Assembly (NCBI GenBank): GCA_905213905.1
Contig: CAJMKD010000008.1
Span: 1 to 64,000, forward strand
Length of the DNA stretch: 64,000 nucleotides
Direction: 5' to 3'
Origin: an uncultured Sutterella sp.
Lineage (GTDB): Bacteria > Pseudomonadota > Gammaproteobacteria > Burkholderiales > Burkholderiaceae_F
Part shown: positions 42,815-50,854 of the stretch, piece by piece
How positions within the stretch are numbered: the stretch's first letter is position 1
How the letters are laid out: each line of letters opens with the position of its first letter
The notes under the pieces: generated by a model
Database searches by the model: none
Seen by the model: the letters and a program-made list of their open reading frames with translations, nothing else
What the model was told of the DNA's origin: nothing
Position numbers and translations under genes: made by a program

Positions 42815-44302
42815 TCAAAGCTTTGCGCCGAACATGCGCTTCAGCGTTTCTCCAAGCATGGCGTCCACGGCGCTGCGCTTCTCTCGCAGGCAGCAGAGCT
42901 GCTGCTTCCTCGCTTCATTCCTGGACTTTGCCGCACGAATCGATTCGTCAACCATTTCAGGATTGGCGCTTCCTTTCGAACGACGGCCTGCCAAAATGCC
43001 TTCAGGCTGAGTCGCCTGCCGAAGCGCTTCCTCGGACAGCGGAAACTCGGCCGCCAAGCCTTCGGCCTTCGTGTCCGCAATGAATTCGCGCCAAAGCGAC
43101 AGAACGTCTTCATAGCGAAGCGTGACAGGCGTGACGCCGTTCTTTGCCGCCCAGGTCACCAGCCGGCTCGCAAAGCCGTGGCCGCTTCTAAAGTCAGCGC
43201 CGCCTGCGCGCACCAGGCGGTCAGCAATTTCCTGCGTGCAGGTCCAGCCGCTATTGAGCACAGCAAGCGCTTCTTCACGGTCTACAGCAATGGAAGCAAC
43301 AATTTCGGCAAAGCTGCGCAGCGTCACGGCCGCGTCGCAGCAGAGCGACTCCATGATGCGCACGTCGCGCACGTCGGCCATGCCGAGGTTGAGATTCTGC
43401 ATTCTCAAAAGCACGCCCTGCGCTTCTCCCATGACAAGACCGGCATCGCGCCGGCAGTCGTTCACAAAGCCGGGATTGCGCTTCTGCGGCATTGCGGAAG
43501 AGCGGTAGACGCCGTTGGCGCTTTGAAGCACGAGCCACGGGCGCGGCGTGGCGTACTGCACCATGAAGTCCGCAATAAAGGCATTTACATGCAGCATGGC
43601 GCTCGTGATGATCTGAGAAATTTCGAGCGGCAGATCGTTCCCAGCGCACTGTCCAGCATCAAAGGCGTTTTCTGCGCTTCTCGAAAAGCCGAGAAGCTCA
43701 GCCATGCGATCGTTGTTGAGCGGCCAGCCCGTGCCGTTGCACACGCCCGAGCCCATGGGGCAGAAGTCAAAGCGCCGCAGGCATTCGAACGCGCGTTCTA
43801 CGTCGCGCCCGAAAACAGCATCCTGCGCGGCCAGGTAGTGGCCGAAGAGCGTCGGCTGCGCCTGAACGCCGTTCGTATAGGCAGGCACAACAGCGCCGCC
43901 CTCGCGTTCGGCGAGTCCGATCAGCGCTTCCTTCACTTCAAGGAGCGCATCCACAACCATTTCGAGCCGCTCAAGATTGAGGCCGGCATTGGCCGTCGCG
44001 AGGATGTCCTGGCTCGAGCGGCCGACATGAACCACGCTCGCGCTCATGCCTGCGCGTTTAAGCATGTCGGGCTCAAACGTGATGTAGAGCTCTCTTCGCA
44101 CAAAGTCAGCCTCGCGGCTCTCCGCTTCCATTTCATCGAGCGCCTTTACGAGCTTTCTGGCGTTCGCTTCATCGAGCAGGCCGCTTTCGTAATTTGCAAT
44201 GATCGAGGCACGGTTGATCCGCTGCAGCCAGTCCTCGGTATCAAGGCGCTTCTGGTCATCGCGGCAGGCCGACGGCGTCTTTCCCATATGCATTCCGAGC
44301 AT
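42815..44302 (-). CDS. Argininosuccinate-lyase-like enzyme (aspartase/fumarase superfamily)
   Basis: This 495-residue homolog of argininosuccinate lyase contains HVGRSSQDILATANAGL (superfamily region 1, near 92-108) and the signature SSAMPQKRNP (near 267-276), in which the usual leading Gly is Arg. Enzymes of this family eliminate fumarate from an N-substituted aspartate. Canonical argininosuccinate lyases have HTGRSRND and GSSIMPQKKNP and sit with arginine genes. Here the context is catabolic, with transporters, an amidohydrolase and a LysR regulator, so it probably acts on a different N-succinyl-type amine or amino acid and yields fumarate. The true substrate is unknown. Its start at 44302 has an aaggatcg ribosome site. 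Confidence 0.8.
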   Translation of the reverse strand: MLGMHMGKTPSACRDDQKRLDTEDWLQRINRASIIANYESGLLDEANARKLVKALDEMEAESREADFVRRELYITFEPDMLKRAGMSASVVHVGRSSQDILATANAGLNLERLEMVVDALLEVKEALIGLAEREGGAVVPAYTNGVQAQPTLFGHYLAAQDAVFGRDVERAFECLRRFDFCPMGSGVCNGTGWPLNNDRMAELLGFSRSAENAFDAGQCAGNDLPLEISQIITSAMLHVNAFIADFMVQYATPRPWLVLQSANGVYRSSAMPQKRNPGFVNDCRRDAGLVMGEAQGVLLRMQNLNLGMADVRDVRIMESLCCDAAVTLRSFAEIVASIAVDREEALAVLNSGWTCTQEIADRLVRAGGADFRSGHGFASRLVTWAAKNGVTPVTLRYEDVLSLWREFIADTKAEGLAAEFPLSEEALRQATQPEGILAGRRSKGSANPEMVDESIRAAKSRNEARKQQLCCLREKRSAVDAMLGETLKRMFGAKL

Positions 44303-44335
44303 TTTTTCGATCCTTATGTATTTCGATCATCGGCG

Positions 44336-44365
44336 TCTCCGGCGAAGCCGAAGCTTCGCCGGAGA
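44336..44365 (-). other. Intercistronic stem-loop between porin and lyase genes
   Basis: A 13-bp perfect stem (TCTCCGGCGAAGC at 44336-44348 with GCTTCGCCGGAGA at 44353-44365, loop cgaa) lacks a U tract on the minus strand. It probably stabilises the upstream porin message relative to the downstream genes. Confidence 0.55.
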
Positions 44366-44402
44366 TGCCTCAGGAGAGAGAAACTGAACGGAAGAGCAGG
44401 AA

Positions 44403-45656
44403 TCAGAAGCGATGCATCAGACCGACAATCGCCTCGTGCGCAGTGATGTCGTCTTCCTGCCAGTCGGCATCTTGCCAGAAGGCGCCCGCAATGCCGTAGA
44501 TGGACGTGCGCTTGCTGAGCGGATAGACGTAGCCGAGGCCGACGTTGGCGCGCTGCATGTCGTTGTTGTCGGAAATGTTCTGGTTTTCAGCCTGCGCGTA
44601 GCCGACGGAAAGCTTGACCGTGCCGCCCCACTGCTTGAAGTCGACGCCTGTCGAGAGAGCCCAGGCATCAAAGCCGCGTTGCTTGACAGAACCGGGTTCA
44701 CCCACTGGGCTGATATCGCTGCTCAGCATCGGTGCAACCTCCTTCGTCGAATAGCCGCCGATCCAGGGCACGTTTTTCATGTACTGCGCCGCGCCGTAAA
44801 GCTTGAAGGCGTCGAAATTGTAGTGACCGCCAATCAGGAACTTGTAGGCCTCCTTCTCGGGCATGGAATCAGCCTGAGAGCCAGCAGCAGAGGTCGGCAC
44901 TCTATGGCCGTAGTCGACACAGTCAACAGCTGCGGCGAGGAAGTACTTCTCGCCCGTGAGCGTTGCGCCGATCGCCCACCAGCGGTCGGCGTCGGAGCTG
45001 CCCTCTTCGCCGGCGGCTGTCGAGTTGTTCTTGAAGGAATACTGCGCATGGAACTGCAGTCCGCCGAATTTGGGCGAAATGTAGTTGATCATGTTGTCGT
45101 AGCGGGCCGTGGCAAGGGTGCCCACAAACTTCCAGCCGCCCGTCATGTTGCCCCAGCCGGCGCCGAACGGATTGACGCGGCTGTTGAAGATGCCGGTCGT
45201 GCCCGAGCCCGTCGTCAGCGCGGGCATGCGGCCGAACTTGATCTGGCCGAAGGTTTTTGAATCGAGCCCGGCGGAAGATTCACGCTCAAAGAGGCGGTTG
45301 GCGATGTAGAACTCGCCCGAATCAGCGAGGAAGCCGTTTTCGAGGTGGAAGATGAACTTCACGTCGTCGTTGAGCTGCTCGGAGCCGCGGATGCCCCAGG
45401 TGCTCACATTGCCCGTGCCCTGCGCGAGCTGGCTTTTCGTGCCTTGCCGCTCAACGTGGCCCGTGGCCGGGTCAATGCCTGCCGGATTGCTGAGTGACTG
45501 GCCGGCCGGGCCGCCCATGCCTGCATTCAGATCTTCGTGCAGGTACGAGATGCCCTGGTCGAAGAAGCCGAACATTTGAATGTCCGCGGCCTGAGCGGTT
45601 GAATAAGCGCCGGCGCAAGCCAGGAATAGAGCGGAAAGACGAAATGCGTTTTTCAT
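44403..45656 (-). CDS. Outer-membrane general porin, betaproteobacterial type
   Basis: The start is ATG 45656, giving 417 residues with a signal peptide (1-23, ending AQA). The mature part begins ADIQMFGFFDQGISYLHED and contains WGIRGSEQLNDDVKFIFHLENGF, then alternating beta-strand patterns, and ends with Phe (IVGLMHRF), the usual signal for outer-membrane assembly. This matches trimeric 16-stranded porins of Burkholderiales. Its place inside a catabolic operon suggests a substrate-selective channel. Confidence 0.92.
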   Translation of the reverse strand: MKNAFRLSALFLACAGAYSTAQAADIQMFGFFDQGISYLHEDLNAGMGGPAGQSLSNPAGIDPATGHVERQGTKSQLAQGTGNVSTWGIRGSEQLNDDVKFIFHLENGFLADSGEFYIANRLFERESSAGLDSKTFGQIKFGRMPALTTGSGTTGIFNSRVNPFGAGWGNMTGGWKFVGTLATARYDNMINYISPKFGGLQFHAQYSFKNNSTAAGEEGSSDADRWWAIGATLTGEKYFLAAAVDCVDYGHRVPTSAAGSQADSMPEKEAYKFLIGGHYNFDAFKLYGAAQYMKNVPWIGGYSTKEVAPMLSSDISPVGEPGSVKQRGFDAWALSTGVDFKQWGGTVKLSVGYAQAENQNISDNNDMQRANVGLGYVYPLSKRTSIYGIAGAFWQDADWQEDDITAHEAIVGLMHRF

Positions 45657-45714
45657 GATGTTTTGAAACAAAGGGTTGAGCGAGGGCGGTGTTGATGCCC
45701 CCGCAGGAAAAAAG

Positions 45715-47124
45715 TCAGCCGAGGCGATTGAGAGCGTGGAATCCGCCCTTGACGACATAGGCTTCGAGGCCGGCCCTTGCGACCGCATCTTGGCCCGCAG
45801 GCGTGCAGATCACGGTTGCGCCTGCACCGGCGAGCTTGCCCTCGAGCAGCAGAGGCCGCCCCATCGCAAAGGTGTGAACGGCGCGCTGCGTCATCGGGTC
45901 GTAGACCGTGATGTCCGCATCAGCGCCCGGCAGAAGCGTTCCCTTCTCGGTGAAGCCGAGCATGAGCGCAGGCAGAAGCGAAGTCTTTCTGGCAAAGTCA
46001 ACGGCGGATAGCTCGCCGAGCCGCACAAAAGAAAGACCATCTCCGAGAATCACGTTGCGCGGCAGGCCGCCGCCGTCGGTGCTGATCGCGTCCGTGAGAA
46101 AGCTGCCGTCTGCGCGCTTTGCCGTCAGGAAGAAATGGCGCGAAAGGAAGGGGTTGACGCCCGCAAACGAACCGTCGACGTGTCTGCCGGCATTCACTGC
46201 CTCGAGGAAGTACTCGGCGCCGGCTTCGCCCGACAGAAGCTTTACGTCGTCCGCCTCCGGAACGAGAACACTCAGACGGCCGCTGCGGATGGCATCGCAG
46301 GCGCCGTGCTTGTCCGCTCGATAGCCGAAAAGCTCGAGATTCCTCACCGCGATCTTCGACTTGGGCGTGCCATCGTCATTGAAGTCGAACGGACAGCCGT
46401 TTCGCGAAGAGAGATAGCTTTCCGTCACGATTTCGGGGTGCTTCTCAAGGAGCGCCGCCGCACGGCGGCACTCCTCGAGAACGTCCGCAACGCGCCCGCG
46501 GCAATACGCGTTGAGGTGCGCCAAGTGAAGCGGATGGCCGTCGCAGAGCGCCACAGCCTCCTCCAGGCCCGTAATGTCCGAGCCTTTTTCAGTTGTGCCG
46601 GCGTGCCACGCCATGTAGACGTTTTTCTCGTCCGCCTTGCGGACCATGCAGGCGGAACTATCCGGCGTGAGGGGGAAGTGTCCCCCGAGGAGCTTCACGC
46701 CGAAGGCGCCAGCAGCAAGAGACGCATCCATGAAGCGGTCGAGCTCCGCTTCATCAGGCGAATTGCCTGAAACGTTCCGGCCGGGCAGAACGGCATTGAG
46801 AACCGCAATGTTGAGCCCTCTGCCGTGCTCGCGCGCCTGCTCCAATATCGCGTCGGTCGGCCCCGACATGTCGACCGCCGTCGTGACGCCGGCGCGAGCA
46901 ACCATTGAATGGCTGCGCGGATCGACCGAGAGATGCAGGTGCGAATCAATGACGCCCGGCTGCAGAACAAGGCCTTTAGCATCAATTTCGTGCGTGCCGT
47001 CGGCGCTCAGTTCCGGGCAAACGCACTCGATTCGACCGTTGTGAACGGCTACATCGGCAACTTCTGCAGTCCGGGAAAGCGGATCAACCACGAGCGCATT
47101 GCGGATGATGAGATCGAACTTCAT
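45715..47124 (-). CDS. Amidohydrolase (dihydroorotase/D-aminoacylase-like)
   Basis: This 469-residue cytoplasmic hydrolase belongs to the metal-dependent amidohydrolase superfamily. The N-terminal strand motif MKFDLIIRNALVVDP leads to the first metal site DSHLHLS (near 61-67). A possible carboxylated Lys lies in AFGVKLLGGH, followed by further metal ligands in AWHAGT and HLAHLNAY and the catalytic Asp in STDGGG. It ends with the usual C-terminal beta segment (LLPGADADITVYD). It would hydrolyse a cyclic or linear amide (N-acyl, N-carbamoyl or hydantoin-like). It lies 15 bases after the DcuC-type gene and may act before or after the lyase in the same pathway. Confidence 0.85.
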   Translation of the reverse strand: MKFDLIIRNALVVDPLSRTAEVADVAVHNGRIECVCPELSADGTHEIDAKGLVLQPGVIDSHLHLSVDPRSHSMVARAGVTTAVDMSGPTDAILEQAREHGRGLNIAVLNAVLPGRNVSGNSPDEAELDRFMDASLAAGAFGVKLLGGHFPLTPDSSACMVRKADEKNVYMAWHAGTTEKGSDITGLEEAVALCDGHPLHLAHLNAYCRGRVADVLEECRRAAALLEKHPEIVTESYLSSRNGCPFDFNDDGTPKSKIAVRNLELFGYRADKHGACDAIRSGRLSVLVPEADDVKLLSGEAGAEYFLEAVNAGRHVDGSFAGVNPFLSRHFFLTAKRADGSFLTDAISTDGGGLPRNVILGDGLSFVRLGELSAVDFARKTSLLPALMLGFTEKGTLLPGADADITVYDPMTQRAVHTFAMGRPLLLEGKLAGAGATVICTPAGQDAVARAGLEAYVVKGGFHALNRLG

Positions 47125-47139
47125 GATGCTGGGGACCTC

Positions 47140-48408
47140 TTAGACCAGAAGAACCGCTGCGAGAACCAGGGCAACGATCATGCCCGGGAAGAGGCGCTTG
47201 GCAACCTGCATGGCGTCGGCGCCGGCAAAACCGGCAACGATGATGATGCAGCCGGCAAGCGGGCTGGCTGTGCGGCCGAACTGGCCGGCCAGGATGGCGA
47301 GCAGGCCCAGGCCTTCCGGCTCCATGCCGAAGCTTGCCGCCGAGGGCGTCACAGCCTGATTGAAGGCCCAGATGGCGGCTTCGCCGGAACCCGTGCCGAG
47401 CGCCATCAGGAAGGGACCGAAGGAAGCGCCCCAGCGGGCAAATTCATTCGAATGCTTCAGATATTCGATGAAGGCGCTGACCGCACCGGTCGCCTGGAGG
47501 CCGGCAGCGAAAACGCCGGCAGCGACGATAAGGCCGATCACCTGGGCGTAGCCCGTGCCCATGCCTTTGAAGAAGGCCTTCGAGAGTTCGCCCGGGTTCA
47601 TGAGCGTGATGAGCGCAATGGCAGCCGTGCCGGCGATCATCGCGAACACGACGTCGACGCCCGACTTCGGGAACCAGATCGAAGCGATCATGAGAATCGC
47701 AAGCGGAATGAGCGGCGCAATCGCCTTGAGGTAGTTGACCTTGAAGTCAGCCGCTTCTTCGGCAGCGCCTTTGAATTCAGAAGGATCTGCCTTGTGATCC
47801 TTGTTCTTGACAATCATGATTGCCGCGTTGATGACGGTCGCAACCAGCACAAGGCCGACCGCATAAGGCGCGAGATAGGCGATGAAGGCCATCAGATCCA
47901 TTTCAGCCATCTTCGCGACGTAAATGTCGTGCGCGCAGCCCGGATTGAGCAGCAGGCCGGTCATCGTGCCGCCGCCCACAGCGGCCGCAGCCGCAGCGGG
48001 ACGAATGCCGGCGCGCAGCAGCAGCGGAATGAAGGTCGCGCCTGCACATGCAGCCGTGCCTGCAGCAGACATGATTGCAATATTGATGAGGAAGGTGAGG
48101 ATGGTTGCGGCCGGAATGAGAAGGCCGCCGAGCTTCTTGAGCGGCGCCGCCACAGCTGCAACGAGATGCTGGTCACACTTCGAAGCGGATACGGCAGCGG
48201 CAAAGCCCATGGCCGCGCAGATGGCCGGCACGAGCGTGCCGTTGGTCATCCCTTTGATGAAAGCCTGAAACGCCTTCATCGGCTCGCCGGCCACCAGGCA
48301 CATCAGAAAGCCGGCGACGACCAAGAGCATGCGCGTTTCAAACCGCTTGACGAGACCAACAACGGTCAGAACAATGGCCGCTATCGCGAACCAGATCTGC
48401 CAAGACAT
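47140..48408 (-). CDS. dcuC: DcuC-family C4-dicarboxylate carrier
   Basis: This 422-residue membrane protein starts at ATG 48408 behind taggagaaaagatc and has about 12 hydrophobic spans. Segments such as MGFAAAVSASKCDQHLV, GGGTMTGLLLNPGCAHDIYVA and GTGSGEAAIWAFNQAVTP match the DcuC family of anaerobic fumarate/succinate or organic-acid carriers. As first gene of the operon it could take up the substrate or exchange succinate formed by respiring the fumarate released by the lyase. The exact substrate is unknown. Confidence 0.85.
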   Translation of the reverse strand: MSWQIWFAIAAIVLTVVGLVKRFETRMLLVVAGFLMCLVAGEPMKAFQAFIKGMTNGTLVPAICAAMGFAAAVSASKCDQHLVAAVAAPLKKLGGLLIPAATILTFLINIAIMSAAGTAACAGATFIPLLLRAGIRPAAAAAAVGGGTMTGLLLNPGCAHDIYVAKMAEMDLMAFIAYLAPYAVGLVLVATVINAAIMIVKNKDHKADPSEFKGAAEEAADFKVNYLKAIAPLIPLAILMIASIWFPKSGVDVVFAMIAGTAAIALITLMNPGELSKAFFKGMGTGYAQVIGLIVAAGVFAAGLQATGAVSAFIEYLKHSNEFARWGASFGPFLMALGTGSGEAAIWAFNQAVTPSAASFGMEPEGLGLLAILAGQFGRTASPLAGCIIIVAGFAGADAMQVAKRLFPGMIVALVLAAVLLV

Positions 48409-48654
48409 GATCTTTTCTCCTAGATTGGGATTTTTCGGGGGTTGCGTGATCCGGGCGGACAATTGCTTCGTGTGTTTCGGTCCCTGGGCCGCTCGGAACA
48501 GAGGGCATTATCAAAACGGCGCAATGCATTGAGAAGACAACAAAACGCATGCTGATGTTGCCGTTTCTGCAATGTAGAATGAGAAAAATCGAGTGCTTCC
48601 GAGCCGTCAGCTAGAAAATTCGGCTTGAAGGCATTGCAAGAACTTCATCAATTG

Positions 48655-48671
48655 ATTGCAGATTCTGCAAT
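48655..48671. promoter_or_regulatory. Probable LysR-regulator operator
   Basis: A perfect 17-base dyad, ATTGCAG-att-CTGCAAT, lies 22 bases before the lysR start. Related half sites occur upstream: TTCTGCAATGTAGAA near 48565-48579, ATTGCAAG near 48633 and CAATGCATTG near 48521. The position between divergent genes fits an auto-repressing LysR site that also controls the catabolic operon. Confidence 0.6.
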
Positions 48672-48693
48672 TTATAGGTGAAATCACCAATGG

Positions 48694-49656
48694 ATGGGGC
48701 TCATGAGCTCGACGGAAAACCTATTGAACTGGCGCGTCTTCAACGAAGTAGTGAATCGAGGCGGCATCATTGCCGCCTCGGAAGCGCTTGACTGCGAACC
48801 GAGCACGGTGAGCCGAATCATCAAAAAGCTCGAAAAGGATCTAGGCGCCCCTCTTTTTCTGCGGGCGACTCGGCCGCTTGAGCTCACGGACCTCGGCCGC
48901 CTGGCCTTTGACCGCTCAAGGGAGCTCCTTAATCATTACGGCGACATGATGAGCGAGATCCGAGGAGACCGGGAAAAGCTCGCCGGCGTCATCCGCCTCG
49001 CGGCGCATGCAGGCATCGGTCCCATCGAAATCACGCCTGCGCTCGTTGAATTCCAAACCATTTATCCGGAAATCGAGCTCGAGCTGCATCAGCTCTCCGC
49101 CGGCATACCCGAAGCATTTCACAACAATGGAAGAACGATTGACGTCTTGGTGGGCTACGGCCCCGAGGGCCCGATCCCAGGCATCGTGAGCCGCTACGTG
49201 GGCGCCATGCCCTTCATTCCATGCGCCTCGCCCCTTTACCTGCAGCGGCACGGCACGCCCATGCACCCCAATGAGCTCTGCCGCCATACGGGCATTCTGA
49301 TTGACACGCCCTCGCGCGTATCAACGGAAACGCTTCAAAAGGGCGAAGAGATCGTCACGCTCCATTGGAACAACACGCTGCGCTTCAACAGCCTCGTCTC
49401 CGCGAAGTCGGCCGTCATGCTCGGCGCCGGCATTGTGCCGGACATGCCGCTCTATCACGCAACGGAAGCCTTTCAGAACCGCCGCCTGATTCCCATTCTT
49501 CCGGGCTGGCGCAGAAAACACGCTTCCTGTTTTGTCTGCGCCACCGAAGGCGCCTGGACGAAGCACCGCATCCGCGTCTTTGTGGAATGGCTTGCCGAAC
49601 GCGAGCGGCAGACGCTTTCGCGCCTTAGGAGCGAGCATGCCGAATTTTACGTGTGA
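48694..49656 (+). CDS. LysR-type transcription regulator
   Basis: This 320-residue protein has an N-terminal winged helix-turn-helix (about 10-70) with IIAASEALDCEPSTVSRIIKKLEKDLGAPLF. The C-terminal effector-binding domain of LysR regulators (about 95-300) follows. It is transcribed divergently from the five-gene catabolic operon with 285 bases between, the usual layout for a regulator responding to the operon's substrate. A perfect dyad just before its start is the likely operator. Confidence 0.93.
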   Translation: MGLMSSTENLLNWRVFNEVVNRGGIIAASEALDCEPSTVSRIIKKLEKDLGAPLFLRATRPLELTDLGRLAFDRSRELLNHYGDMMSEIRGDREKLAGVIRLAAHAGIGPIEITPALVEFQTIYPEIELELHQLSAGIPEAFHNNGRTIDVLVGYGPEGPIPGIVSRYVGAMPFIPCASPLYLQRHGTPMHPNELCRHTGILIDTPSRVSTETLQKGEEIVTLHWNNTLRFNSLVSAKSAVMLGAGIVPDMPLYHATEAFQNRRLIPILPGWRRKHASCFVCATEGAWTKHRIRVFVEWLAERERQTLSRLRSEHAEFYV

Positions 49657-49780
49657 GCGCTCTTTGCCGAAGAAAGCCGCAAACCTTAACGATTCTTTGC
49701 CTTCTTGAACGTTCGACTTACGTTTTGCCGCATGCATGAGCGCTATCGTTAATGGTAAGAAAACGTTTGGGAGGTTCGTG

Positions 49781-50266
49781 ATGAAGTCCCGCACCTTTTT
49801 AAGCATCGCAGCGGGCGCCGCCGCCATCGCGGCGCTTCTCTTTTCGACGTCGGCGCCGAGCTTTGCGCGTCCGCCCGGTCCGCCACCAGGGGGCTTCCAC
49901 GGCGGCCCAGGCTTTCATAGGCCGCCGCCACCGCCGCCAGCCTTTCACCGACCGCCGCCTCCGCCGCCGCGCCACCACTACCGCAGCCGCTGGCACGACT
50001 GGGGCTTCTGGGGGCCGCTCGCGCTCGGCGGCATCATCATCGGCGCCGATCTTTACACGCGGCCCGATCGCGTTGAGGTGGTTCCCGTGCCGGTGCCCCA
50101 GACGCCAGTCGTCGTGCCTGCTGCCCCGGCAGCGCCCGCGCAGCAGTATGCCTGGTACTGGTGTCCGACCGCCGGCGCCTTTTATCCCGGCATCGCCACC
50201 TGCCCGGTCGAATGGCAGATCGTGATGGGAACAAGCGCAACGAATCCGCCGACGCCGCCCCGTTGA
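49781..50266 (+). CDS. Exported proline-rich protein of unknown function
   Basis: The start at ATG 49781 (MKSRTFLS) lies behind gggagg and begins a signal peptide (about 1-29, ending SFA). The mature N-terminal part (30-70) is almost entirely Pro, Gly, Phe and His (GFHGGPGFHRPPPPPP-type repeats). Next come one hydrophobic segment (LALGGIIIGADLY), a Val/Pro stretch, and a C-terminal end with WYWCPTAGAFYPGIATCP. This ending is common in small exported Pro-rich proteins of proteobacteria whose role is unknown. The two cysteines may pair. Confidence 0.75.
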   Translation: MKSRTFLSIAAGAAAIAALLFSTSAPSFARPPGPPPGGFHGGPGFHRPPPPPPAFHRPPPPPPRHHYRSRWHDWGFWGPLALGGIIIGADLYTRPDRVEVVPVPVPQTPVVVPAAPAAPAQQYAWYWCPTAGAFYPGIATCPVEWQIVMGTSATNPPTPPR

Positions 50267-50367
50267 AAATTGACCGGTCTCTTTCCGGGCGATAAGCTTC
50301 CTTCGACCAAATGCGCCGCTCGCGGCTGAAGCTCTGCCGCGGGCGGCCTTTCCATGAGGAGAAGGAA

Positions 50368-50751
50368 ATGAAATTTGTCCGTCCCCCCTTCAAGGGCGAA
50401 AACAAGGGCCACTACACCGCCGGCGTCATCTCAAAGGGCATGCTCTACGTTTCAGGGCAGCTCTCGATCGATCCCGACACGCGCGAAGTCTGCCATGGCG
50501 ACATCTACGATCATGCGCGACTCGCGCTCGACAACGTCGACCGCGTGCTGAAGGAAGCTGGCGTGCCGCGTGAAAATGTCGTCTTCTGCCGCGTCTACAC
50601 GCCTGACGTGAAGTACTGGGGCCCGATCAACGAGGTTTACGCTGAATTTTTCGGCGACCACAAGCCCGGCCGCGTCGTCGTCTCAACGACGGAAATGCAC
50701 TTCGGCTGCCTCGTCGAAATCGAGGCCATTGCCGAGGTCGATGAAGACTGA
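50368..50751 (+). CDS. ridA: RidA-family enamine/imine deaminase
   Basis: This 127-residue protein starts at ATG 50368 behind AGGAGAAGGAA. It has the YjgF/RidA signatures LYVSGQLSIDPDT (N-terminal) and CLVEIEAIAEV (C-terminal), with the conserved Arg before the last strand (GRVVVSTTEM). RidA proteins hydrolyse reactive 2-aminoacrylate-type enamines made by PLP enzymes. The length is standard. It is a single gene with a terminator at 50796. Confidence 0.88.
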   Translation: MKFVRPPFKGENKGHYTAGVISKGMLYVSGQLSIDPDTREVCHGDIYDHARLALDNVDRVLKEAGVPRENVVFCRVYTPDVKYWGPINEVYAEFFGDHKPGRVVVSTTEMHFGCLVEIEAIAEVDED

Positions 50752-50795
50752 TTGCTACGTCCCTGAAGAGAAAAAAGACCGTCTGCAAAACGACG

Positions 50796-50833
50796 AAAAG
50801 CGCCGCTTCCCAGATCGGAAGCCGGCGCTTTTC
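50796..50833. terminator. Shared terminator of ridA and purF
   Basis: An inverted repeat AAAAGCGCCG...CGGCGCTTTT with inner CTTCC/GGAAG and T runs on both strands sits between the converging genes. Confidence 0.85.
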
Positions 50834-50854
50834 TTATGGCGCGATAGAGCGCGC

